A DNA stretch of 64,000 bases, taken from an uncultured Oscillospiraceae bacterium. Its GTDB lineage: Bacteria > Bacillota > Clostridia > Oscillospirales > Oscillospiraceae. Location of the stretch: assembly GCA_947624065.1 (NCBI GenBank), contig CANQIO010000004.1, forward strand, positions 1 through 64,000, read 5' to 3'. Below the pieces are notes generated by a model. That model ran no database searches and had not been told where the DNA came from. It worked only from the letters and a program-made list of their open reading frames with translations. Below, in pieces: positions 24,931 to 32,455 of this stretch. Both the position numbers and the translations under genes were made by a program. Numbering within the stretch: the first letter of the stretch is position 1; each line of letters opens with the position of its first letter.

Positions 24931-25719
24931 ATGAGCACCAGAAAAGAGATCGTGAGCGGCTTTTATGACCAATATGATGAAAAGGGACGGCTGAGCAGGA
25001 CCCGGCACGGCCAGCTCGAGTATGCCACCACGATGACCTATATCCACCGGTACGCGGCCAAAGGGGACAAGGTCCTGGAGATCGGCGCCGGGACCGGCAG
25101 ATATTCCATCGCTCTGGCCAAAGAGGGGATGGATGTGACGGCTGTGGAGCTGGCCGAGAGCAATCTCGCGGTCCTCAGGGAAAACAGCCGGGGAATGGAG
25201 AACATCGCGTCCTTCCAAGGGGACGCCGCGGACCTGGGCCGGTTTGCTGACGACAGCTTTGATGTCACGCTGTCCCTCGGCCCCATGTATCACCTGTATG
25301 AGGCGGAGGAAGTGGACCGGGCGATCGACGAGGCGATCCGGGTCACGAAGCCGGGCGGGGTGATATTCTTCGCTTTCATATCTGTGTTTGCCATCATGTA
25401 CGCGAACTACTTTTACGGCAACTGGACCGCGGGACAGGAAGAGAACTTCACGGATGACTATCAGGTGAGGCATTTCAAGGAGCAGGTCTTTACCGGTTAC
25501 GATGTAACGGAGTTTGAAGGACTGTTTCAGGCAAAGCCGGTCGATCATCTCACGACTGCGGGCGTGGACGGGCTGCTGGAGCCCATTGAAAAGCGCCCGG
25601 ATTTTTCCCTCTCCGATGAAGATCTCAGGGCGCTTGCGAAATGGTATCTGGCCTTTTCCGAAAAGCGGGAGCTGCTGGGGAATACGAACCACCTTTTGTA
25701 TATCTGCCGGAAGCGGTAA
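24931..25719 (+). CDS. Class I SAM-dependent methyltransferase
   Basis: The 262-residue product has the Rossmann methyltransferase motif I VLEIGAGTGRYSIALA (about residues 48-63), motif post-I VTAVELAESNL, motif II DSFDVTLSLGPMYHL and motif III VTKPGGVIFFAF. The substrate is unknown; the DVTLSLGPMYHL version is common in small-molecule methyltransferases of gut clostridia. Preceded by AGGAAG. It is the last gene of this plus-strand pair before an AT-rich insert. Confidence 0.88.
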   Translation: MSTRKEIVSGFYDQYDEKGRLSRTRHGQLEYATTMTYIHRYAAKGDKVLEIGAGTGRYSIALAKEGMDVTAVELAESNLAVLRENSRGMENIASFQGDAADLGRFADDSFDVTLSLGPMYHLYEAEEVDRAIDEAIRVTKPGGVIFFAFISVFAIMYANYFYGNWTAGQEENFTDDYQVRHFKEQVFTGYDVTEFEGLFQAKPVDHLTTAGVDGLLEPIEKRPDFSLSDEDLRALAKWYLAFSEKRELLGNTNHLLYICRKR

Positions 25720-25810
25720 AGGGAAGCTTTTATTTGCTATGACGGCACGCCGCTGCCGGCGGCCCGGTGACGGCGTGAAAGAGCGGAAAATCGAAGTTTA
25801 AAGGGATATT

Positions 25811-26203
25811 ATGCGTAGCGACTATCCAAAAATAATTGGCTGTAAAGTCTATGGAATAATTGATAGACCTATTGGCAGTTGCCACCCTCACGATAAGGAA
25901 ATGATTTATCCGATAAACTACGGATATGTCAAAAATGTTTTTGCGGAGGACGGTGAAGAACAGGATATTTATCTTTTGGGCGTTGATGTTCCTGTAAATA
26001 TGTTTGAGGGATGTGTTATAGCTGTATACCGCAGGTCTGATGACATTGAAGATAAGTGGATCGTATCGGCAGACGGAAAGGATTATCCAGATGAAGTCAT
26101 ACTCGAAAAGATAGCCTTTCAAGAACAGTTTTTTCATGGTAAGCTGCTTAGACAAATTCCCGTTTGCAGGGGGCATGCCCCTTTCTCTGATTGGATATCG
26201 CCT
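25811..26203 (+). CDS. Inorganic-pyrophosphatase-like sequence, in frame with prfA and without its own stop
   Basis: These 131 codons encode a small clostridial pyrophosphatase-like domain: [17 protein letters not shown] followed by [19 protein letters not shown], matching the YPxNYG and DGDPLD region of family I pyrophosphatases with DGDPLD changed to DGEEQD (outer aspartates kept). The stretch is far AT-richer than its neighbours, which points to recent transfer. No stop codon separates it from prfA, so the reading frame runs for 486 codons through both. AAAGGG precedes the ATG at a normal distance. Either a real fusion protein is made or the insert destroyed its own 3' end. Confidence 0.7.
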
Positions 26204-27271
26204 ATGGATGAAAAACTATTGCAAATCGAAGACCGGTATGAAAAGCTCGCCGCCCGGATGGAGGCGCCGGAGACCTATGCGGACCCGGCGGCCTATGGGG
26301 CGCTGGCCAAGGAGCGGCGGGAGCTGGAGCCGGTGGTGGACGCCTGGCGGGAGGTCAGGCGCTTGCGCGCGTCCGCGGCGGAGGCCCAGACGCTGCTGGA
26401 CACCGAGACGGACCCGGAGCTGCGCGCTCTGGCCCGGGAGGAGCTGGACGGGGCGCTGGCGGCGCTGCCGGAGGCGGAGTTGGCGCTGAAAAAGCTGCTG
26501 CTGCCAAAGGACCCCAACGACGGGAAAAACGTCATCGTGGAGATCCGCGGCGGCGTGGGCGGGGAGGAGTCGGCGCTGTTCGCCGCCAGCCTCTACCGGA
26601 TGTACGCCATGTACGCCGAGCGCCGGGGCTGGCAGGTCGCCATCGCCAACCTCAACGAGACGGACCTGGGCGGGATGAAAGAGGTCAGCTTCGTGGTGGA
26701 GGGCGAGGGCGCCTTCTCCCGGCTGAAATTCGAGAGCGGCGTCCACCGGGTGCAGCGGGTGCCGGAGACGGAGACCCAGGGGCGGGTGCATACCTCCACC
26801 GCCACCGTGGCGGTGCTGCCGGAGATGGACGAGCAGGAGTTCAAGCTGGACATGAACGAGCTGCGCATCGACGTGTTCCGCTCTTCCGGAGCCGGCGGCC
26901 AGAAGGTCAACAAGACCTCCTCTGCCATCCGGGTGACCCACATCCCCACCGGCACGGTGGTGGAGTGCCAGGACGAGCGCAGCCAGTATAAAAACAAGGC
27001 CAGGGCCCTGTCCATCCTGGCGTCCCGCCTGGCCCAGGCGGAGCGGGAAAAGCAGGATGCCCAGCGGGCCGACGAGCGGCGCAGCCAGGTGGGCGCGGGC
27101 ATGCGCAACGAGCGCATCCGGACCTATAACTTCCCCCAGGGGCGGGTCACGGACCACCGGATCGGCCTGACCCTCTATAAGATCGACGCGGTGATGAACG
27201 GGGACCTGGACGAGCTCATCGACGGGCTCATCACCGCCGATCAGGCGGAAAAACTGCGGCAAGAGGCGTGA
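26204..27271 (+). CDS. prfA: Peptide chain release factor 1
   Basis: From the internal ATG 26204 the product has 355 residues, the normal length for RF1. The GGQ motif is in [15 protein letters not shown] and the stop-codon-recognition PxT tripeptide is PET in [16 protein letters not shown]1 reads UAA and UAG and releases the peptide. The ribosome site before ATG 26204 is poor and the frame is open upstream through the pyrophosphatase-like insert, so the protein may also be made as a longer fusion. The first codons of prfA share the AT-rich composition of the insert. Confidence 0.93.
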   Translation: MDEKLLQIEDRYEKLAARMEAPETYADPAAYGALAKERRELEPVVDAWREVRRLRASAAEAQTLLDTETDPELRALAREELDGALAALPEAELALKKLLLPKDPNDGKNVIVEIRGGVGGEESALFAASLYRMYAMYAERRGWQVAIANLNETDLGGMKEVSFVVEGEGAFSRLKFESGVHRVQRVPETETQGRVHTSTATVAVLPEMDEQEFKLDMNELRIDVFRSSGAGGQKVNKTSSAIRVTHIPTGTVVECQDERSQYKNKARALSILASRLAQAEREKQDAQRADERRSQVGAGMRNERIRTYNFPQGRVTDHRIGLTLYKIDAVMNGDLDELIDGLITADQAEKLRQEA

Positions 27272-27275
27272 TGAC

Positions 27276-28532
27276 GTGAAAACGGAGCGTATCGGGAGCG
27301 ACATCGCCCGCGCGGCGGAGATCATCTGCGCCGGGGGCCTGACGGCCGTGCCCACGGAGACGGTGTACGGCCTGGCGGCCAACGGCCTGGACGCCGGGGC
27401 GGTGGAGAAGATATACGAGGTGAAGGGCCGGCCGGCGGTGAAGCCCCTGAGCCTGATGGTGCCGGACAGGACGGCGCTGGACGTATACGGCAGCCAGGTC
27501 CCACGGGGCGCCCGAGTGCTGGCGGAGAGGTTCTGGCCGGGACCGCTGACCATCGTGGTGCGGGCGGCTGCGGGCATCCCCGCCATCGTGCTGGCGGGGG
27601 GCGACACGGTGGGGCTGCGGTGTCCCGCCAGCGAAAAGACCCTGGAGCTGCTGCGGCGGTGCGCGCTGCCGCTGGCGGCGCCTTCCGCCAATCCCTCCGG
27701 CGCGCCCAGCCCCAAGACGGCGGACCAGGTGGCGGCGTATTTCGACGGGAAGATCGACGCCATCATCGACGGCGGGCCCTGCGGCGTGGGTGTGGAGAGC
27801 ACCATCATCGACCTGGCCCGCCGGCCGTGGCGCATCCTGCGGCAGGGGGGACTGCCGGAGGCGGACATCCGGGAGGCGCTGATCGGCTCGCTGCGCATCG
27901 TGGGCGTCACCGGCGGCACCGGCGCGGGAAAATCCACCGCGCTGGAGGCGCTGCGGGACCGGGGGGCTCTTGTCATCGACGCGGATAAGGTGTATCATGA
28001 ACTCTGCGCCGGAGGCGGGGCCATGCTGGCGGAGATTGGGGCGCGGTTCCCCGGTGCGGTGGAGAACGGAGCGTTGCAGCGCAAGAAGCTGGGCGCGGCG
28101 GTGTTCGCCGACCCGGCGGCCCTGGCGGAGCTGGACCGGATCACCCAAAAGCACGTCATCGCCGCCATCGAGGATATGCTGGCCCAGCACGCCGCCTTCG
28201 GCGGGCAGTGGGCGGCGATCGACGCCATCAACCTGATCGGCACCAGCCTGGAGAGCCGGTTCTGCGCCTTGGTGGGCGTGCTGGCATCGGAAGAGGTCCG
28301 GGCGGAGCGGCTGATGGCCCGGGAGGGCGTGAGCCGGGAGTACGCCATGCTGCGCATCCGGGCGCAGAAGCCGGACAGCTATTTCCGGGAGCACTGCACC
28401 CATATTTTGTCCAACAACGGCGGCCGGGAGGATTTCCGGCGGGCCTGCGATATACTATTTGACGATCTTATGGAGGGACAAAATGGACGAGAAAAAGAAG
28501 GAGCTGTTTTATCAGCCCAAGAACGGCTATGA
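27276..28532 (+). CDS. Threonylcarbamoyl-AMP synthase fused to dephospho-CoA kinase (TsaC-CoaE)
   Basis: The 418-residue product joins two essential enzymes. Residues about 5-200 are a TsaC/YrdC domain (AIICAGGLTAVPTETVYGLAA; KGRP; APSANPSG; VESTIIDL), which makes threonylcarbamoyl-AMP for t6A in tRNA. Residues about 206-400 are CoaE with P-loop GVTGGTGAGKST and the lid Arg region, the last step of coenzyme A synthesis. The start is GTG 27276, four bases after prfA. The end overlaps the aminopeptidase start by 50 bases. There is no stop or start between the domains. Confidence 0.92.
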   Translation: MKTERIGSDIARAAEIICAGGLTAVPTETVYGLAANGLDAGAVEKIYEVKGRPAVKPLSLMVPDRTALDVYGSQVPRGARVLAERFWPGPLTIVVRAAAGIPAIVLAGGDTVGLRCPASEKTLELLRRCALPLAAPSANPSGAPSPKTADQVAAYFDGKIDAIIDGGPCGVGVESTIIDLARRPWRILRQGGLPEADIREALIGSLRIVGVTGGTGAGKSTALEALRDRGALVIDADKVYHELCAGGGAMLAEIGARFPGAVENGALQRKKLGAAVFADPAALAELDRITQKHVIAAIEDMLAQHAAFGGQWAAIDAINLIGTSLESRFCALVGVLASEEVRAERLMAREGVSREYAMLRIRAQKPDSYFREHCTHILSNNGGREDFRRACDILFDDLMEGQNGREKEGAVLSAQERL

Positions 28533-29865
28533 CCGCATCGACGTGGCCGGACGGCTGGCCATGGAGGACTACTGCAAGGGCTATATGGCGTATCTGGACG
28601 CGGCCCGCACGGAGCGGGAGGCGGTGCGCGAGGCCGTGAAGCTGGCCGAGGCGGCCGGGTTCGCGGACGTGAGCGCGCTGGCCGGCCCCATCGCGCCGGG
28701 CCAGAAGGTCTACCACAGCGTGCGGGGCAAGGCCCTGCTGCTGGCGGTGGGCGGCAAAAAGCCCATGAAAGACGGCGTGGTGGTGGAGGCCGCCCACATC
28801 GACTCCCCCCGGCTGGATCTGAAGCAGCGGCCCCTGTTCGAGGACAGCGAGATGGGCTATCTGCGCACCCACTATTACGGCGGCATCAAGAAATACCAGT
28901 GGACCGCCATCCCCCTGGAGCTGCACGGCGTGGTGGCGCTGAAGGACGGCTCCACCGTGGACGTGGTCATCGGCCGGGACCCGGAGGACCCCCAGTTCGT
29001 GGTCACGGACCTGCTGCCCCACTTGGCGGCGGACCAGATGCAGAAGACCCTGGCCAAGGGCATCGAGGGCGAAAAGCTCTGCATCCTGGCCGGCAGCGTG
29101 CCCTATGAGGGCGAGGGGAACGACCGGGTGAAGCTGGCGGTGATGAGCCTGCTCAACGACCGCTACGGCATCACCGAGGAGGACTTCATCTCCGCGGAGC
29201 TGGAGGTGGTGCCCGCCTTCGACGTGCGGGAGCTGGGCCTGGACCGGAGCCTCATCGGCGGCTACGGCCAGGACGACCGGGTCTGCGTTTATGCGGAGCT
29301 GGCGGCCATTTTGGAGCAGACCGCGCCGGAGCGCACGGCGGTGTGCATCCTGGCGGACAAGGAAGAGATCGGCTCCGTGGGCATATCCGGCATGCGCAGC
29401 CAGGCCTTCGAGCGGTTCATCGGCCAGCTGGCGGGCGACACCGGGCTGGTGCAGGAGTGCTTCTCCAACAGCCTGTGCATCTCCGCGGACGTGACGGTGG
29501 CCTTCGATCCCATGTATCCGGAGGTGTGCGAGAAGCAGAACGCCGCCCGCATCAACTACGGCGTGGGCTTCAGCAAGTTCACCGGCTCCCGGGGCAAGTC
29601 CGGCTCCAACGACGCCTCGGCGGAGGTGGTGGCCACCGTGCGGCGCATCTGCGACGAGGCCGGCGTGGCCTGGCAGATGTGCGAGCTGGGCAAGGTGGAC
29701 CAGGGCGGCGGCGGCACCGTGGCCGGGTTCATGGCCGACCGGGACATCGACACCATCGACGCCGGCGTGCCGGTGCTGAGCATGCACGCCCCCTTCGAGA
29801 CCACCGCCAAGTTCGACTGCTACATGACCTATAAGTGCATGAAGGCGGCATACGAGGCAAAATAA
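28483..29865 (+). CDS. M18 family aspartyl aminopeptidase
   Basis: The 460-residue product is a zinc metallopeptidase of the M18 family. The metal ligands are visible: AAHIDSPR (His and Asp), ADKEEIGSVG (catalytic and metal Glu), SADVTVAFDP (Asp) and MHAPFE near the end (His). It trims acidic N-terminal residues from peptides in the cytoplasm. ATG 28483 is chosen because TGGAGGGAC is eight bases upstream; it overlaps coaE. A strong terminator follows. Confidence 0.92.
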   Translation: MDEKKKELFYQPKNGYDRIDVAGRLAMEDYCKGYMAYLDAARTEREAVREAVKLAEAAGFADVSALAGPIAPGQKVYHSVRGKALLLAVGGKKPMKDGVVVEAAHIDSPRLDLKQRPLFEDSEMGYLRTHYYGGIKKYQWTAIPLELHGVVALKDGSTVDVVIGRDPEDPQFVVTDLLPHLAADQMQKTLAKGIEGEKLCILAGSVPYEGEGNDRVKLAVMSLLNDRYGITEEDFISAELEVVPAFDVRELGLDRSLIGGYGQDDRVCVYAELAAILEQTAPERTAVCILADKEEIGSVGISGMRSQAFERFIGQLAGDTGLVQECFSNSLCISADVTVAFDPMYPEVCEKQNAARINYGVGFSKFTGSRGKSGSNDASAEVVATVRRICDEAGVAWQMCELGKVDQGGGGTVAGFMADRDIDTIDAGVPVLSMHAPFETTAKFDCYMTYKCMKAAYEAK

Positions 29866-29885
29866 ACGCCCGCAGCTGTGATAGG

Positions 29886-29924
29886 ATCACCCGAGACCGG
29901 GAAAACTGGTCTCGGGTGATTTTT
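29886..29924 (+). terminator. Terminator that also buries the next ribosome site
   Basis: Perfect 13-base stem ATCACCCGAGACC (29886-29898) with GGTCTCGGGTGAT (29908-29920), nine-base loop, then TTTT. The right arm contains GGGTGAT, the only good ribosome-binding sequence for the following TTG start. Confidence 0.88.
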
Positions 29925-29926
29925 AC

Positions 29927-30565
29927 TTGGACGAGAACAAGCGGGAAGAGATCAAAGAGATGGGGACCAGCGCGCCCTCGGAGATCCAGGTGCTGACCAT
30001 CATCGGTCAGATCGAGGGCCACCAGGCGCTGGCGGAGGAGAACAAGACCACAAAGTATGAGCATGTGCTGCCCCTGCTGGCGGCGGTGGAGGAGTCCCGG
30101 GACGTAAAGGGGCTGCTCATCCTGCTCAACACCGTGGGCGGGGACATCGAGGCGGGCCTGGCCATCGCCGAGCTCATCGCCGGCATGCGCAAGCCCACCG
30201 CCTCGCTGGTGCTGGGCGGCGGCCACTCCATCGGCGTGCCCCTGGCCGTGGCGGCGAAAAGGAGCTTCATCGCGCCCAGCGCCTCCATGACCATCCATCC
30301 TGTGCGGATGAATGGCACGGTCATCGGCGTCAGCCAGACCTATGAGTACTTTGCCCGGACCCAGGAGCGGATCGTGCGGTTCGTCACCGCCAACTCCCAC
30401 ATCGGCCGGGAGCGGTTCCTGGAGTATATGCTCCGGACGGGGGAGCTGGCCAACGACGTGGGCAGCATCATTGACGGCCGGGAGGCGGTGGACTGCGGGC
30501 TCATGGACGATCTGGGGAGCCTGGCGGACGCGCTGGCATGGCTGCATGGGGCGGCGGGAAACTAG
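29927..30565 (+). CDS. TepA/ClpP-family serine protease (sporulation-linked YmfB type)
   Basis: The 212-residue product belongs to the ClpP-related TepA/YmfB group: LTIIGQIEGH, TKYEHVLPLL, NTVGGDIEAGLAIAELIAG, then the catalytic serine in GGGHSIGVPLA and the histidine in MTIHPVRMNG. TTG 29927 is proposed as the start because GGGTGAT (29914-29920) is 7 bases upstream and an acidic N-terminus like this is usual. ATG 29960 is the alternative. The ribosome site lies inside the preceding terminator stem, so translation needs a transcript that opens or lacks that hairpin. Confidence 0.85.
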   Translation: MDENKREEIKEMGTSAPSEIQVLTIIGQIEGHQALAEENKTTKYEHVLPLLAAVEESRDVKGLLILLNTVGGDIEAGLAIAELIAGMRKPTASLVLGGGHSIGVPLAVAAKRSFIAPSASMTIHPVRMNGTVIGVSQTYEYFARTQERIVRFVTANSHIGRERFLEYMLRTGELANDVGSIIDGREAVDCGLMDDLGSLADALAWLHGAAGN

Positions 30566-30610
30566 CGGCGCCCGGCGAAAAATAAGGCGGCCGCCGGCCG
30601 AAAAAATTCC

Positions 30611-30639
30611 TTGACATTTAATGCCTTTTGTGTCATAAT
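30611..30639 (+). promoter_or_regulatory. Sigma-A promoter of tRNA-Gln
   Basis: TTGACA (30611-30616), 17 bases, CATAAT (30634-30639); start near 30646, about 12 bases before the tRNA. Confidence 0.88.
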
Positions 30640-30657
30640 GCACACCGTTACAGACGT

Positions 30658-30731
30658 AGCGGGATTGTGTAAAGGTAGCACAGCGGACTCTGACTCCGTA
30701 TGTGAGGGTTCGAATCCTTCTCCCGCTGCCA
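30658..30731 (+). tRNA. tRNA-Gln (anticodon CTG)
   Basis: Seven-base acceptor stem AGCGGGA (30658-30664) with TCCCGCT (30721-30727), discriminator G and encoded CCA. D arm GTGT/GCAC with AAAGGTA loop. Anticodon stem GCGGA/TCCGT with loop CTCTGAC, anticodon CTG at 30690-30692. T arm GAGGG/CCTTC with TTCGAAT loop. It reads CAG. Confidence 0.95.
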
Positions 30732-30732
30732 A

Positions 30733-30783
30733 GAGAAAACCCTTGGTATAACGGTTAAACGCCGTTGTACCAAGGGTTTTCTC
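30733..30783. terminator. Long hairpin after tRNA-Gln
   Basis: Sixteen-base perfect outer stem GAGAAAACCCTTGGTA (30733-30748) with TACCAAGGGTTTTCTC (30768-30783), with further inner pairs. The T run sits in the stem, so it can work as a terminator in either direction. Confidence 0.8.
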
Positions 30784-31131
30784 GTGTTATATGTGTTATA
30801 GTCTGTTAACCCTTTGGTACACAGTGAATACACAGTAATTAGAGCCTGTTTAGGGCGGCGCTCGTCTTTCATACTCTCCAACATGGCGGTCCCGCAGTTC
30901 TCACCGCCTGGATCGTCTTTTCCGGGGCCTCCTCGTCCACCTTCGCCGGGGTGATCCCCCTTGATGGTCTTATTGTAGAATATCTGAGCATAGATAACAA
31001 TTGGCAAAGGCTACAAATATCTATGCTTAGATTTGTATATAATGTATTTAGGTACAGATTGATTTGCGTGTTATAATATGGCTATACTAGGGGAGAGGGA
31101 ACGATATGACCCGATCCCGGAGGGGACAGAT
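30784..31131. other. AT-rich gap between tRNA-Gln and the toxin module
   Basis: No supported gene in about 350 bases. It contains an imperfect inverted repeat, CTGAGCATAGAT (about 30984-30995) with ATCTATGCTTAG (about 31019-31030), and an extended -10 box, TGTTATAAT (31069-31077), that probably drives the small genes downstream. Minus-strand reading gives only broken frames; a decayed integrase end is possible but not shown. Confidence 0.5.
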
Positions 31132-31326
31132 ATGGCAGAAAAGACAGAGGCCCAGAAGAAGGCCCAAAAGAAGTACATGGAAAGGTTTGCCATAGCGCGG
31201 GTCAGAGTGCCCATAGAAAAATACGGGCACATACAGGCCCACGCAGAGGCCCACGGGGAAAGCGTGAACGGCTTCATTACCAGGGCTATTGATGAAACCA
31301 TCGAGCGGGACAGCGGAAAGGAGTGA
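31132..31326 (+). CDS. Small ribbon-helix-helix-like protein
   Basis: The 64-residue product begins with a Lys/Gln-rich helix (KTEAQKKAQKKYMERF) and continues RVRVPIEKYGHIQAHAEAHGESVNGFITRAIDET, a Arc/MetJ-like arrangement (strand, helix, GESVNGFITRA helix). Such proteins repress their own operon and often serve as antitoxins. ATG 31132 has GGAGGGG upstream. It starts a row of five closely packed small genes. Confidence 0.75.
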   Translation: MAEKTEAQKKAQKKYMERFAIARVRVPIEKYGHIQAHAEAHGESVNGFITRAIDETIERDSGKE

Positions 31327-31332
31327 GCACCT

Positions 31333-31554
31333 ATGAGCGAAAAGGAAATGTGCATCAAGCTGCTGGACAGTGTGCCGGAGTATAAGATCGGCTATGTGCT
31401 TGCCTATATCCAGGGCATCACAGCCGATGAAGCAGAAGACGACGCCTATTGCGCAGGACTGTATCAGAGCTATTTAAACGACGCGGACCCGCACAAGCAC
31501 GATACTATCACATTGGAGGCGCTGGCCGCCGATCTGGGGGTACAGCTCCCGTGA
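31333..31554 (+). CDS. Small acidic protein, probable antitoxin
   Basis: The 73-residue acidic product lies six bases after the RHH gene, and its stop overlaps the toxin GTG start (GTGA). Its place directly before a RelE-type toxin suggests the antitoxin. The C-terminal LEALAADLGVQL resembles the toxin-binding tails of RelB-like proteins. No known domain is recognised otherwise. Confidence 0.7.
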   Translation: MSEKEMCIKLLDSVPEYKIGYVLAYIQGITADEAEDDAYCAGLYQSYLNDADPHKHDTITLEALAADLGVQLP

Positions 31555-31799
31555 AGTATCAAATTATCATCGAGAAACGGGCAGAGAAGTTCATCCGCAA
31601 GCAGACGAAAGACAACCAGGTCCGGTTGCTTACGGCGATATACAAGCTCCCGCTCGTCGGCGACATAAGGCCGTTGGAGGGAACGCCTGGTAATTACCGG
31701 CTCCGTGTCGGAACATTCCGGGTGATCTATACGGTGGAGCAGGAGATCGTAACCGTACGGGTGCTGGACGCCGGCAACCGTGGGGATGTGTACAAGTGA
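31551..31799 (+). CDS. RelE-type mRNA interferase toxin
   Basis: The 82-residue product has the RelE pattern: YQIIIEKRAEKFIRKQ, the central PLEGTPGNYRLRVGTFRVIYTV strand pair with key arginines, and the end VLDAGNRGDVYK. GTG 31551 overlaps the stop of the preceding gene. RelE toxins cut mRNA in the ribosomal A site. Confidence 0.88.
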   Translation: MKYQIIIEKRAEKFIRKQTKDNQVRLLTAIYKLPLVGDIRPLEGTPGNYRLRVGTFRVIYTVEQEIVTVRVLDAGNRGDVYK

Positions 31800-31930
31800 A
31801 CCGGATCATAAAGCTTGTCCCGCTCCCGGACTTCCAGCTGACGCCGGAAGAGGCGCGGCAGGTGGATCAGGCAGCCAATGAGATAGCCGCCGGGGATTAC
31901 GTGCAGGATAGCGCCGTGAACTGGGATTGA
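31796..31930 (+). CDS. Very small acidic protein behind the toxin
   Basis: A 44-residue frame starts at GTG 31796, overlapping the toxin stop, and ends at 31930. The sequence LTPEEARQVDQAANEIAAGDYVQD looks like a helical antitoxin tail. Translational coupling supports it being real, but it is short and not recognised. Confidence 0.45.
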   Translation: MNRIIKLVPLPDFQLTPEEARQVDQAANEIAAGDYVQDSAVNWD

Positions 31931-31960
31931 CGGTGTTGATCGGGACTGGGGGCAGGCAAT

Positions 31961-32128
31961 ATGCAGCTTATATTTGTTCTGCTGATCGTCATCGGCGTGG
32001 CGCTTATCGTTTACGGCGTGCTCCGCGCCGCAGATGGTGACAGCACAAAGCCGCCGCAGGACGAGGGGCACGGCGTGGACGTAGTATACCGGGTCCCGTC
32101 CGTGTTCGACCGGCGGGATAAAAAGTGA
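31961..32128 (+). CDS. Small single-pass membrane protein
   Basis: A 55-residue frame from ATG 31961 has one hydrophobic segment (MQLIFVLLIVIGVALIVYGVL) and a short polar tail. GGGGG lies eight bases upstream. Function unknown; the position after a toxin module leaves a role in toxicity or immunity open. Confidence 0.55.
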   Translation: MQLIFVLLIVIGVALIVYGVLRAADGDSTKPPQDEGHGVDVVYRVPSVFDRRDKK

Positions 32129-32376
32129 CGTCGTATTACGGATCTGGTGGCAATACGGGCTTGATTTTTTCTCCTGCCATTGGTATCATAAAGCCGTGAG
32201 CAGCACGGCGGCGAACTCGCCGCACTGCTCGGGTTTTGTCATCGGGGGTAGGTTGCTGGACCTTGGGCCCCCGATGACTTTTTGCGCTTTCAGCGGGCGT
32301 GCCGGCGTTGGACAAAATATGCCATTTGCACCGCATGGGGGCCGTCGGAGGGCCTTTTCTTGTCCAAGTCGGACGT
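32129..32376. other. Intergenic stretch with a terminator before the LacI gene
   Basis: No gene is seen. A GC-rich imperfect hairpin near 32200-32231 and a clear terminator at 32238-32283 lie here; the promoter of the regulator follows. Confidence 0.5.
32238..32283 (+). terminator. Terminator of the small-gene islet
   Basis: Eleven-base stem GTCATCGGGGG (32238-32248) with CCCCCGATGAC (32268-32278), followed by TTTTT. Confidence 0.85.
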
Positions 32377-32404
32377 TGCCAACCGGCGGCAAGTGTAGTA
32401 TATT
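32376..32404 (+). promoter_or_regulatory. Sigma-A promoter of the LacI regulator
   Basis: TTGCCA (32376-32381), 17 bases, TATATT (32399-32404). Confidence 0.78.
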
Positions 32405-32455
32405 ATTGCTTTAGATGGCTACAGCGATATCTCGAAGAAGCGGGGGAGCTTACAT

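Noticed and set aside
30648-31007. Minus-strand frame over tRNA-Gln
   Set aside because: It reads through the tRNA and its hairpin and yields the type of false peptide that often overlaps tRNA genes. A remnant of an integrase could not be shown.
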